NCBI GenBank assembly: GCA_013360295.1
Contig: JABWCL010000034.1
Coordinates: forward strand, 1-43,935
DNA from: Ignavibacteriaceae bacterium
Lineage (GTDB): Bacteria; Bacteroidota; Ignavibacteria; Ignavibacteriales; Ignavibacteriaceae
DNA: 43,935 bases
Direction of reading: 5' to 3'
Positions 1-8,585 of this stretch are shown in pieces. The notes below the pieces were generated by a model that saw only the letters and a program-made list of their open reading frames with translations, ran no database searches and was not told where the DNA came from. The first letter of the stretch is position 1. The number at the start of each line of letters is the position of its first letter. A program made the translations under genes and the position numbers.

Positions 1-66
1 GTAACGTCTGCGCGCATAAAATACCTTTTGGTGTTTAGTGATAAAAAAAATGCTTCGCGCAAACAT

Positions 67-130
67 ATATTAAAAAGGAGGGGGGAGGTTAACTATATTG
101 TATCATTTTTTGCTAATATTGTATCATTTT
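67..130 (-). promoter_or_regulatory. 15-bp direct repeat with 21-bp period, possible AraC-type operator
   Basis: The 15-mer ATATTGTATCATTTT occurs at 95-109 and again, exactly, at 116-130, a 21-bp period or two helical turns. Reading leftward on the minus strand, the repeat is followed by a TAATAT box at 67-72, about where a -10 element would sit if the nearer copy touched the -35 region. AraC-family proteins typically bind two direct half-sites about 21 bp apart, and the gene ending just to the right (158) encodes an AraC-type output domain. That this is its operator for a leftward gene outside the window is inference. No gene is supported in 1-157. Confidence 0.4.
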
Positions 131-157
131 ACATAAGATGCTCCAGAAGCAGGTATT

Positions 158-3100
158 TTAACCTTTTTGTGATTTATGTACGTCGTGTGGGAGAATTCCG
201 AAATGTGACTGGTAGCATTTGGCGAAATAAGACTGATTCCCGAAACCAACGGCCTCGGATATCTCGGCAATCGTACCGAACTTATCCAGAAGTAATTGCT
301 TCGCTCTTTCAAGCCTGATAATTTTCAGAAAATCGTTTGGGGTGAGGTTTGTCACAGCTTTTAGCTTCCGGTAAAACTGAATACGGCTCATAAAAACTTC
401 GTGGGCAAACTGATCGACATTAAAATTCTCCTCTGAGATATGCTTCTCCGCCACCTTTTTCACTTTTTGCAGGAACTTATCATCCAAAGAAACAACAGGA
501 ACATCTCCGGGTTTCAGTTTCTCAGTGTGACTGAACGCTTCGCGGAGTTTTTTTCTAAGTTCTAGAAGGTTGTGTATCCTTGCTAAAAGTTCCTGTTTGT
601 CAAACGGCTTTGTAAGATAATCATCGGCGCCAAGCCCAAGCCCATTTAGCTTCTCCTGCCTGTCAGCAAGCGCGGTCAGAAGTATTACCGGGATATGGCA
701 GGTCTTTTCATCGGTTTTCAGCGCTCCGCATAATTCATATCCGTCCATATCAGGCATCATCACGTCGCTCACTACCAGGTCGGGAAGATGCATTCTTGTT
801 TCTTCAAGCGCCTTCGCGCCGTCAGCAGCAGTTACAACATCATACTTATCTTTCAGTATCGAAGCAATATATTCCCTCGCGTCATCGTTATCCTCGGCAA
901 CGAGAATAATCTGCTTATCGCCCGCATCTGAGATAGAAATGGTTGAGTCGCTCCGTAACGATTCTGTTTCGGCTTTTATAACCTCGGGTTCTGCCTGACG
1001 AGGAGGACCTGTTTCCTCTTTGCTGTAACCCGAGAGCGGAATCGTGACGGTAAAAGATGTCCCCCTGCCGGCTTCACTCTCGAGAGTAATTGTTCCGTGG
1101 TGCAATCCGATGAATTCCTTTGTTAATGAAAGCCCTATCCCCGTCCCTTCTGTTTTATGTGAATTCTCAACGCGGTAGAACCTGTCGAATATTTTTTCCT
1201 GGTCCTCCTTTGAGATTCCTATTCCGGTATCGCTTACGGAGAGCTTAAGCATTCCCCCTTCTTCGCTCACATATATCGTGATCTTACCTCCGCCCGGTGT
1301 AAACTTTAGGGCGTTTGAGATAAGGTTCTGGACAATATGTTCCATTTTCTCCTCATCGAAAAATCCGGTTATCACCTCTTTCTCCGATTCGATACTGATA
1401 CTCACATTCTTTTTCACCGCGGGACTCGTAAAGTAACTCGCGACGCGGGTGATAAGAGGGACAATATTCATTTCCGCGGTCTGCAGTTTGATGGTACCTG
1501 CTTCGAAGCGCGAGTACTGGAGGAGCAAGTCAACCAGCCTCAGCAGCCTGTATGCATTTCGCCGTATCAGGTTTAGAGATTCTTTTGAGTTTTTTTCTTT
1601 GGCTTCCGCTAACAGGTTTTCCACCGGGCCGAGAATCAGAGTTAGCGGAGTTCTGAGTTCGTGACTGATGTTGGCAAAGAATTTTGACTTTAGTTTATCC
1701 AGTTCGGAAAGCTTCTGGATTTCCAAATTTCTCAGGCTGAGGTCGTGTTCCTTGGCCAGGTTCTTTACGCGCATTCTTGTATACACAAACGCAAGAAGGA
1801 GGACCCCAAGGCCATAAATAAGATAAGCCCACCAGCGCTGATACCAGTAGGGGAGAACAGTAACAGCAAAAACAAACCTGTTTTCCTCCCCAATGATCAT
1901 CTCATCATCCTGAACCTGGATTGAAAGATTATAATTGCCGGGTTTTAAATTTGCCCAACTGGCGTAAAAGAGTTTATTTGCGGCATCGTATGGTATTACC
2001 GATTGGTCAGCCCCCTCCATCCTGACGTGAATATTAAGTGATTTACGGGAATTTTTTCCCCTCGCAATTACTTCCAGGTCAATAAAATTCTCATCCGGCG
2101 AAAGTTCAAATGATGGTAAGTTCCCCTTTTCAATGTTAAAACTATCAGATTCATTCACATAAAGCGTGCCTATCATTTTCCCCGCCGATATTACTCTTCC
2201 GAGAACAGTGTCCCGAAATGTTGGAGTTGTCTGTACAAAATGTGCGAATAATTTTAGGTTAGCCTCACCGTAACCTGTAATTTCGTCATACTCCGCTGAA
2301 CCGTTTATTGATTCCATTGCGCCGAGATCCGGATTGGTGTTTACCGGATGAGTACGCGGTGAACCGCGAAAATCCTCATTCGAAGGAGAGTAGTCATTTC
2401 CTGCAAGTTTCACTTTCCTCCTCCCCGCGGCTATACAGGGGCTTCCCGGAGTCAGCCTGAACAGAGTATCGCCGGACACAAACAGCGGATCGGCGCTAAA
2501 GTTGTTGTGGCCCGGGAGGCCTCCTTCGACCAGATTATTAAACGAATTCGTGATACCGCGGCTGGCAACCTGGTCCGGTTTATTTCCCCAAAAAATATTA
2601 TTAATAAAAACGGTGTAACTATTCTCTGAAGAATAAATGCCGCCGCCGCGCGATGCGCTCCGGCTATTGGATATAGTATTATTAATAAAAATGACATAAG
2701 CATCCCCTCCAAGATTAATGGCACCGCCGACCTCAGCAGCATCATTGCCGGAAATAATATTATTCATTATCAATGCTTCCCCCCGCCTCTTCGGTTTTGA
2801 TCCAATCCCCAAACCTCCCCCTGCGCTTGCAGAATTTGAGTTTATGTAGTTCCCGTGGACTACAATTTTATAATTTGCGTTAAGCATCATCCCTATCCCG
2901 CCCGCTGATGACCTTCCCCGATAACGCGCGTGATTATTTGTTACAATGTTATGCCTTATTATCGCCGGCTGATCGGAAAATATCCCGGCGGCTTCGCTCC
3001 TTGCACCGTTAAGTTCATTATCAGTAACGATATTATATTCTACTATCATCAGAGGAGGGAATACTTTTCCCCAGGTAGTATCCAGCGATCCAATGCCTCC

Positions 3101-3607
3101 GCCGCAAGTATTGTTGGCGTATTTATTTCCGCCGAAATGATTCTGATGCACGATATTATGGGATATCCTGGCTGATGCATTAAGCACTGCCACTCCGCCC
3201 CCAAACACCCAGTCCTTCGGCTCAGTTGCATCTTTGATATATCCGAATGTACCCTTGCCGCCTCTGATTGTTAATCCCTTAATAATACAATTAGTATCGG
3301 TGGCGCCGGTTATTAAAATTGTTGAGGCATACTTCTCGTCACGGTATTTACTGCCGTCAATTACAGTGCGGTTAATGTGTGTTTTATCCCCGTCAATAAT
3401 AAACTTACTGCCGAGGACAATATTCTTTCTGATTACCAGATTTTCATAATATAAACCTTCCGACACAATAATGGTATCACCGGGCTGGCAGGCATTTATC
3501 GCAAGCTGGATTTTTGGGTAATTGGCAGGAACATAGTGGATTTTAGCCGTAAGCAGGATGCTTACAGAAAAAGTGAGAAACAATATTTTGAAACCGTGAA
3601 CCAGCAA
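158..3607 (-). CDS. Hybrid two-component sensor/AraC regulator with periplasmic beta-helix domain
   Basis: A 1149-residue one-protein two-component system. A signal-anchor-like N-terminus leads into a right-handed parallel beta-helix (about residues 22-435). It opens with IHYVPANYPKIQLAINA..GDTIIV, has many GGG and N-N-I-S turns, and closes with NPDLGAMES as in secreted beta-helix proteins. A Y_Y_Y-like Ig domain follows (about 490-585), then one membrane segment (about 592-612), a HisKA domain with H649 in SHELRTPL, an HATPase, a receiver with Asp948 in SDVMMPDMDGYE, and a C-terminal AraC HTH (about 1045-1145). Classical HTCS proteins sense with Reg_prop propellers, so this sensor is swapped. 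The start is TTG at 3607, preceded by AGGA six bases upstream; I saw no better ATG. It presumably detects an extracellular polymer and activates nearby genes (inference). Confidence 0.9.
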   Translation of the reverse strand: MLVHGFKILFLTFSVSILLTAKIHYVPANYPKIQLAINACQPGDTIIVSEGLYYENLVIRKNIVLGSKFIIDGDKTHINRTVIDGSKYRDEKYASTILITGATDTNCIIKGLTIRGGKGTFGYIKDATEPKDWVFGGGVAVLNASARISHNIVHQNHFGGNKYANNTCGGGIGSLDTTWGKVFPPLMIVEYNIVTDNELNGARSEAAGIFSDQPAIIRHNIVTNNHARYRGRSSAGGIGMMLNANYKIVVHGNYINSNSASAGGGLGIGSKPKRRGEALIMNNIISGNDAAEVGGAINLGGDAYVIFINNTISNSRSASRGGGIYSSENSYTVFINNIFWGNKPDQVASRGITNSFNNLVEGGLPGHNNFSADPLFVSGDTLFRLTPGSPCIAAGRRKVKLAGNDYSPSNEDFRGSPRTHPVNTNPDLGAMESINGSAEYDEITGYGEANLKLFAHFVQTTPTFRDTVLGRVISAGKMIGTLYVNESDSFNIEKGNLPSFELSPDENFIDLEVIARGKNSRKSLNIHVRMEGADQSVIPYDAANKLFYASWANLKPGNYNLSIQVQDDEMIIGEENRFVFAVTVLPYWYQRWWAYLIYGLGVLLLAFVYTRMRVKNLAKEHDLSLRNLEIQKLSELDKLKSKFFANISHELRTPLTLILGPVENLLAEAKEKNSKESLNLIRRNAYRLLRLVDLLLQYSRFEAGTIKLQTAEMNIVPLITRVASYFTSPAVKKNVSISIESEKEVITGFFDEEKMEHIVQNLISNALKFTPGGGKITIYVSEEGGMLKLSVSDTGIGISKEDQEKIFDRFYRVENSHKTEGTGIGLSLTKEFIGLHHGTITLESEAGRGTSFTVTIPLSGYSKEETGPPRQAEPEVIKAETESLRSDSTISISDAGDKQIILVAEDNDDAREYIASILKDKYDVVTAADGAKALEETRMHLPDLVVSDVMMPDMDGYELCGALKTDEKTCHIPVILLTALADRQEKLNGLGLGADDYLTKPFDKQELLARIHNLLELRKKLREAFSHTEKLKPGDVPVVSLDDKFLQKVKKVAEKHISEENFNVDQFAHEVFMSRIQFYRKLKAVTNLTPNDFLKIIRLERAKQLLLDKFGTIAEISEAVGFGNQSYFAKCYQSHFGILPHDVHKSQKG

Positions 3608-3720
3608 AAGAAATCCTGTAATTAATTTCTCATTAAGCGCTTAAACAGAACCGGGTTCAGTACAAAGTAAATCAGCAAACAAAATCCGCATCCGGAGCAG
3701 ATAGATAACAAACACAAATT

Positions 3721-3752
3721 ATCCTGCACAAAAATATACATCCTGCAGGATG
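3721..3752. promoter_or_regulatory. ATCCTGCA direct repeat containing a 14-bp perfect palindrome
   Basis: ATCCTGCA occurs at 3721-3728 and again at 3740-3747 (19-bp period). The second copy lies inside the perfect palindrome CATCCTGCAGGATG (3739-3752). It is about 115-145 bp upstream of the TTG start of the hybrid sensor gene. Position and symmetry suggest a regulator-binding site, but no regulator can be assigned from sequence alone. Confidence 0.35.
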
Positions 3753-3798
3753 ATTTCCAAATGAAATATCAGGCTTGGGTGGGTATTGCGGCTACTTA

Positions 3799-3940
3799 AG
3801 CAACCTCACCCAAAATCCCTCTCCTTATAAAGGCGAGGGACTTCTAAGCCCCCTCCCCAATTTTGAAGCGGAAGGTCTTCTAAGCCCCCTCCCCTTTTTA
3901 CACTTGTCCCTCAGGGGAAAGGGGAGGGTTGGGGAGGGGT
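3799..3940. repeat. GC-rich palindromic intergenic repeat element, copy A
   Basis: The element starts with GCAACCTCACCC and contains the direct repeat CTTCTAAGCCCCCTCCCC at 3841-3858 and 3877-3894 (36-bp period). The C-rich strand is answered by a G-rich arm (AAAGGGGAGGG..GGGGAGGGG, about 3918-3939), so transcripts could fold into a long hairpin. It begins nine bases past the stop of the leftward propeller gene and could also act as its transcript end. A second copy sharing the 5' end lies inverted at 16423-16468. It looks like a small non-coding mobile palindrome of the kind scattered through many bacterial genomes (inference). Confidence 0.6.
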
Positions 3941-3948
3941 TATCTAAA

Positions 3949-6678
3949 CTACTTCAGCAATACCATTTTCTTTGTAGTTACAAATTTATCACCCGTTTTC
4001 AGCCGGTAGTAATACACCCCGCTTGCCATTGGCGAGACGGCATCCCGCGCCGCATCAAACTCAACCTCATAACTCCCCGGCGCTTTCTCCTCATTCACCA
4101 GCGTCGCCACCTCCCTCCCCATCACATCATACACTTTAAGTGTTACTCTGATCTCTGTTCCCTGGCCTCTGTTCTCTGGTACCTGATACCTGATTTTGGT
4201 TGACGGGTTAAATGGGTTCGGATAATTCTGTTCAAGCGCATATCCCGTCGGGACATTGTTCGTTTCTTTTACTGATGTCGGAGTACCGGGCACTTTCGCG
4301 GAGAATACCCCCCTGCCGTGGGTGCCGACAACCAGCAGGCGATCAGATTCCCTGTAATCCATATAACCGATGAGTACATTACCTATTGCATTCGCGGCAG
4401 CATGTACCCAAACCGTCGAATCACCTCTCAGGCGCTCAGTCATAAGCAGTCCAATGCTGGTTCCTATAAAAACATTTATATCATTCCCATTGGGCACATA
4501 AGTAGCCCATCTCACTGACGGCCCGTCGGGACCGGATAAATTTCCTTCAACATCAGTCCACGTTGTACCCCCGTCGGTTGTAAGCCACAGATTCCTGAAG
4601 TTGTAATTGCCGAATGCAGCCAGCGCATAATTTGAATTATAATGATTAACGGCAATACACCTTACAAAGCCGCCCTGAGCGGTGCCGCCGTTAAGCCCCG
4701 GCGGAGTAATATCCGTGCCGGTTGGAGACGTACCGTTCGCGTTATCAATTCGTTTTATGATTCCGTCTGTTGTGCCGATGTAAACCACGTTAGCTGAATT
4801 GTATTTAGAAACTCCAATCGCGCTTACACGGCGTGTCCACCCGCTGACGCTTCCCACATCGCTTTGATATATGGGGACCCATCCGGCAGTTGAAGCGTTC
4901 GGAGCGTTGTCATTTCTCCAGATACCGCTGGTGATTGTCGGTGAACTGGATTTACCCGCGCCGTAATACATTATCTTTGAATTGTTCGGATCAAGCGCTA
5001 TCGGGTTAACAAATAGCTGGCGCGTGGAGCCTGAGGGAGTGATTGTCGCCACGCCCTGCCCTGTTCGTGTTTGTCTCTGAATAGGCCCGTTCTGATACTG
5101 TGTATAGCGTCTGTCATCGGCTATAGGCGCAAGTTCAAGCACAGTACCGTCACCGCCGTATATTTCGTACCAGGTGTCCGAAGAATCGGTTGCGAGAGAA
5201 CCGTTATCCTGTGCGCCGGCAACTATCATATTGTCGCCGCTGTCGGGAGAAATAGCTACCGAGTATAGCTGTGTAACATTATAACCGTTATTAAGAGACT
5301 CCCAAGCCATCGGTTCGGGCATTAGTATATTATTCGCGCGGTGAATACCTCCGTCGGTTGTAGAATAGTATATATTCGGATTTGTGGGCTTGAACATACC
5401 TCCCTGAAGATCGGGATGGTGAGTGTCTCCGGCTTGATTGTAGTACGGATAACCGCCGATAGTTGAATAGTTGGATGTGGTGAATCCATCGGTTGATCTG
5501 TAAAGGTTAGTACCTCCGATGAGCACAAAATCGTGATTGTCCGGTTTAATATGCAGTGTCATATCATAACCGCTTTGTGTTGATAGATCAGAAGGAAGGT
5601 TTATCGCGCGGTTTTCCCAGGTGCCGGTTGAGTGAGAATATCTCCATAACTGGTGCCCTGCGGTTGCCGGAGTGTTATTCGGACCCTGAACAAAGAAATA
5701 AACAATGTTCTCATCAGATGGTGCTATTGCTATTACTACTCTGCCGCTTGAGGTAGGGAAATTTGCAGGCGCAATTGAAGTCCAGTTAACGCCGTCAACC
5801 GAGCGCCACAGTTTCAGCACTCCCCCTTCGCGGGTGTGCGCGTACATTACTCCCGTTTCACCTATCGCGATTTCCGTTGTCACATTAGCTGTGTTTACTG
5901 TTCCGGCATCGGATGCCTTCGCTACTGTCCAGGTTTCACCTCCGTTCGTACTCCGGTAGATTCCCCGCCACGTCGCGGCGAAAACTTCATCCTGTGTGTT
6001 GTTTGCGGGATTGGTGGCGACGTTCCAGATAAAATCAAATTCGTCTGCAACGTGAGGCGTGCCGGATATTGTTGAGGGTAAAAGCTCCCAGCTGTCGCCG
6101 TTATTCGTGGATTTATAAATTCCGTCACCGTGGTAGAACGAGCCCCAGCGGGTATTATTTGTGGTTGAACCGCGGAATTCACCGGTTCCGACATACCAGG
6201 TATTGGACTTACCTGCACGCCTGTCCTGCGAAATACAGGTGGTTGAGTGAGTCTGCTCGGGACGAAGACGGAGGCTCCAGGATGCGCCGTCATCCGTGGA
6301 CTTCCAGATTCCGCCATCCACGCCGCCGGCAATAAGCACACCGGGGTTCTCAATATCCGCGGCGAATGTCCTTGTGCGGCCGCCGATATTATCAGGGCCT
6401 CTTTCATCCCAAGGAAGTTCAAGGGGAGTTCCCAGCTTTGCTAGTACAAAATTTTCAAGTACCGGAAGCCTCCGGGCAAGTACGGCTTCACGGCGGCGTA
6501 TCCCCGCGGGTATTTCATCCGCCACAGGGTCGCGCATCACCATATATTCATATTCCGCCCGCGCGTTAGGGTTGTCTTTAGTCCCGATACCGTATTGTAT
6601 CTTTTCCGGGGTTAACTGTATGATCTGGTAAAAAACCGCAACAATAACAACTGAAAAAAAAAGAAGTAAGTTTTTCAT
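3949..6678 (-). CDS. Secreted BNR/sortilin-like beta-propeller protein with T9SS sorting domain
   Basis: A 909-residue exported protein with an N-terminal hydrophobic signal (MKNLLLFFSVVIVAVF). Its body is made of BNR/Asp-box-like repeats such as GGIWKSTDDGASWSLR, DGIYKSTNNGDSWELL, GIYRSTNGGETWTVA and LWLTTDGGTTWTDV, typical of VPS10/sialidase-type propellers annotated as BNR glycosyl hydrolases. The last ~85 residues (about 820-909) form a type A T9SS C-terminal sorting domain: YALEQNYPNPFNPSTKI, then VYDVMGREVATLVNEEK and a terminal VTTKKMVLLK. It is probably exported through the outer membrane and surface-attached or released. No catalytic residue can be assigned, so an enzymatic role is unproven. 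It lies 57 bp after the endonuclease gene on the same strand. Confidence 0.88.
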   Translation of the reverse strand: MKNLLLFFSVVIVAVFYQIIQLTPEKIQYGIGTKDNPNARAEYEYMVMRDPVADEIPAGIRRREAVLARRLPVLENFVLAKLGTPLELPWDERGPDNIGGRTRTFAADIENPGVLIAGGVDGGIWKSTDDGASWSLRLRPEQTHSTTCISQDRRAGKSNTWYVGTGEFRGSTTNNTRWGSFYHGDGIYKSTNNGDSWELLPSTISGTPHVADEFDFIWNVATNPANNTQDEVFAATWRGIYRSTNGGETWTVAKASDAGTVNTANVTTEIAIGETGVMYAHTREGGVLKLWRSVDGVNWTSIAPANFPTSSGRVVIAIAPSDENIVYFFVQGPNNTPATAGHQLWRYSHSTGTWENRAINLPSDLSTQSGYDMTLHIKPDNHDFVLIGGTNLYRSTDGFTTSNYSTIGGYPYYNQAGDTHHPDLQGGMFKPTNPNIYYSTTDGGIHRANNILMPEPMAWESLNNGYNVTQLYSVAISPDSGDNMIVAGAQDNGSLATDSSDTWYEIYGGDGTVLELAPIADDRRYTQYQNGPIQRQTRTGQGVATITPSGSTRQLFVNPIALDPNNSKIMYYGAGKSSSPTITSGIWRNDNAPNASTAGWVPIYQSDVGSVSGWTRRVSAIGVSKYNSANVVYIGTTDGIIKRIDNANGTSPTGTDITPPGLNGGTAQGGFVRCIAVNHYNSNYALAAFGNYNFRNLWLTTDGGTTWTDVEGNLSGPDGPSVRWATYVPNGNDINVFIGTSIGLLMTERLRGDSTVWVHAAANAIGNVLIGYMDYRESDRLLVVGTHGRGVFSAKVPGTPTSVKETNNVPTGYALEQNYPNPFNPSTKIRYQVPENRGQGTEIRVTLKVYDVMGREVATLVNEEKAPGSYEVEFDAARDAVSPMASGVYYYRLKTGDKFVTTKKMVLLK

Positions 6679-6735
6679 GGGACTGCCAAAATAAATTAAA
6701 AAATTAAGTCACGACACTCAGCCCGGGTGTTTCTT

Positions 6736-8391
6736 TCATTTAAGGCTGATCATTTTTTTCACCGCACGCATACCCGCGTACTTTAATTCACAAATATACA
6801 TACCGCTTACCGCCGCTTCAGGATAAAAATTTATCTCATATTCTCCCGGCAGTTTCTCCTCGTTCACCAATTTAGTAACCTCTTTCCCGAGCAGGTCGTA
6901 TATTTTCACTGTTACCATCCCGGCAGCGGATGAACGGGTACCTGCATATACTTCCGCGGGGATTGAATATCTTATAACGGCTTTTCCGGTAAACGGATTC
7001 GGGTAAGTCTCAAGCCTGAAACTGTTTTCAGTCGTTTTTCTTTCTTCAGCCAATAAGGATGGAGAGGCGTATGCTGCGTAAGGCACATTGAATACTCCCG
7101 CTGAAGTATAAACCTTCACTGTTCCCGAGAAACCGCCTGCCGCCGTTGAGCGGAAGACCAGATTAACAGGACGGCTTTCACCCGCTTTAAGTATTGCATT
7201 ACTGAATTCACCCCGGACAACATCCGAAAATGAAACCGAGTCAATTCTTATCTCAGAGGTTCCGGTGTTAAGTATATAGATCTTTGCTTTGGTTGAATCG
7301 TTGACACCCACGGTATCAAAGCTTACGTGTGACGGGATATACTGCGTTTTCGTTATAAGCGGACGGCTCGCCGAAGTCGTGAACGAGTAGATCCGGTCAA
7401 CAAAATCGGGATGGTCAATCAGCGGATTGCGCTTCCCCTGGTTCTGCGCGATCAGGTTGTTGCGCCTCGTCTCGCGGCTCTCAACAACATCAAACCGGTT
7501 CCATTCCCTGAATACATTTTCCTGCACCGTATCAAGATACGAGCCGTAATTATTTGTATAACGAAGTATAAAATAGAGCATACTCCTCGCAACATTCCCT
7601 TTATGAATATCTCTTGGCTCGAAAACAGTCTGGTTATACTTATCCTTTCCAAGTTTGCTTCCGCCCTGGGTCCAGGTTACTCCCGTGAGCACATACCCAA
7701 ACGGGTAATTCCCCCTGGTGTTGTTCGCGCTGGAATTTGTGGGATAGATGTGGAACAGATCCGACCTCATCGGTTCAGCCTGCCCGAATGTTCCCTGCGG
7801 CCAGGTGTGCTCAGTATCGAACCCCTGGTTCTGTGCCTGTGTTCTTGTGGTGGCGTAGATTTTTATACCAGTATAGACGCATTCAATGGTGTCTCCGCCG
7901 TAATCATCAATGGTCTCAAACATCCGGTCGCGCGCGGTGTTATACCCGAGTGACGTATGATTATTCACCAGAGCCGTCAGCGCGGTCTTAAGTGAGGCGT
8001 CATATTTGTCGTATGTCGTCGCGTCGTAAGAATCACCAAAGTACCCAGCGCCGGAAAGTGTTGCCGCTAATACGACTGATGTATCAGCGTTGTAAATCAG
8101 CAGAGTGGAACGATATTTAATATTAGTAACAGGGAAAAAGCTTAACTGGAGGTATATGCTGTCACGCGCGGGAATGTTAATCACACTGTCCGCGGAACGG
8201 AAAATTATATTATTAAGAGTTCTTACCGTGCCGGTAAACGGGGAGCCGCCGGTATTAACAAGTTTAAGCAGACGGATACCGGTATTCCCGGTTTTGGTGC
8301 TGTCAAATGTGATGGTTTCTGAACCGGTCAGTACCTGTGCCGCCGGCAATGAGGAAAGAATAAATAAAAGTAAGATGGTTAATCTTATCAT
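6736..8391 (-). CDS. Secreted endonuclease I (EndA/NucM family) with T9SS sorting domain
   Basis: A 551-residue exported nuclease. A signal peptide (MIRLTILLLFILSSLPAAQ) is followed by a small Ig-like/HYDIN-type beta domain (about 20-115). The endonuclease I core is at about 125-340, with the family signature FDTEHTWPQ (His195) and the MRSDLFHIYPTNSSANNTRG segment of the metal-dependent active site. A second Ig-like segment comes next, and a T9SS sorting domain (ETYPNPFTGKAVIRYSIP, then KIYDLLGKEVTKLVNEEK and VKKMISLK) occupies about 465-551. Endonuclease I enzymes cut double-stranded DNA non-specifically, so this is probably an extracellular DNase for nutrient or biofilm DNA. It starts at ATG 8391, downstream of a terminator-like hairpin (8418-8464). 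Confidence 0.93.
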   Translation of the reverse strand: MIRLTILLLFILSSLPAAQVLTGSETITFDSTKTGNTGIRLLKLVNTGGSPFTGTVRTLNNIIFRSADSVINIPARDSIYLQLSFFPVTNIKYRSTLLIYNADTSVVLAATLSGAGYFGDSYDATTYDKYDASLKTALTALVNNHTSLGYNTARDRMFETIDDYGGDTIECVYTGIKIYATTRTQAQNQGFDTEHTWPQGTFGQAEPMRSDLFHIYPTNSSANNTRGNYPFGYVLTGVTWTQGGSKLGKDKYNQTVFEPRDIHKGNVARSMLYFILRYTNNYGSYLDTVQENVFREWNRFDVVESRETRRNNLIAQNQGKRNPLIDHPDFVDRIYSFTTSASRPLITKTQYIPSHVSFDTVGVNDSTKAKIYILNTGTSEIRIDSVSFSDVVRGEFSNAILKAGESRPVNLVFRSTAAGGFSGTVKVYTSAGVFNVPYAAYASPSLLAEERKTTENSFRLETYPNPFTGKAVIRYSIPAEVYAGTRSSAAGMVTVKIYDLLGKEVTKLVNEEKLPGEYEINFYPEAAVSGMYICELKYAGMRAVKKMISLK

Positions 8392-8417
8392 GAGATCCCG
8401 GAAATTAAATAGTGCAT

Positions 8418-8464
8418 AAAAAAATCCGGTAAAAACTATTCATCAGAATGAACTATTTACCGGA
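8418..8464 (-). terminator. Terminator/attenuator-like hairpin in leader of the endonuclease gene
   Basis: TCCGGTAAA (8425-8433) pairs with TTTACCGGA (8456-8464). The interior can extend the stem through TTCAT/ATGAA around a short loop. Read on the minus strand, the hairpin is followed by seven T residues (8424-8418), the form of an intrinsic terminator. No minus-strand gene lies upstream of it, so it would sit in the 5' leader of the endonuclease gene, about 27 bases before its ATG. Either transcriptional attenuation or an operator dyad is possible. Confidence 0.5.
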
Positions 8465-8585
8465 AAAAATGTTTAAATAAGCAAATAATATAACCAAATT
8501 GAACCTAAAACGCATTCCCTGTGTCTAATTAGAGTAAATTAAAAATTAACTTGTTCTCCAAAAAATTCAGGAAAATCAGATAAAT

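Larger units (their letters stand above)
3608..3948. other. Intergenic region between hybrid sensor and propeller gene
   Basis: This 341-bp stretch has no supported gene. Its left part is AT-rich and probably holds the promoter of the leftward hybrid sensor gene together with the ATCCTGCA direct repeat/palindrome (3721-3752). Its right half (about 3799-3940) is a GC-rich nested-repeat element, described separately. Confidence 0.6.

Noticed and set aside
28-318. Open frame of 96 codons on the plus strand at the left edge
   Set aside because: It runs antisense across the C-terminus of the hybrid sensor gene, which has clear AraC HTH coding sequence; its residues show no family pattern.
5922-6631. 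Several 60-160 codon frames on both strands over the propeller gene
   Set aside because: They are shadows of the 909-residue propeller coding frame with its clear BNR repeats and sorting domain.
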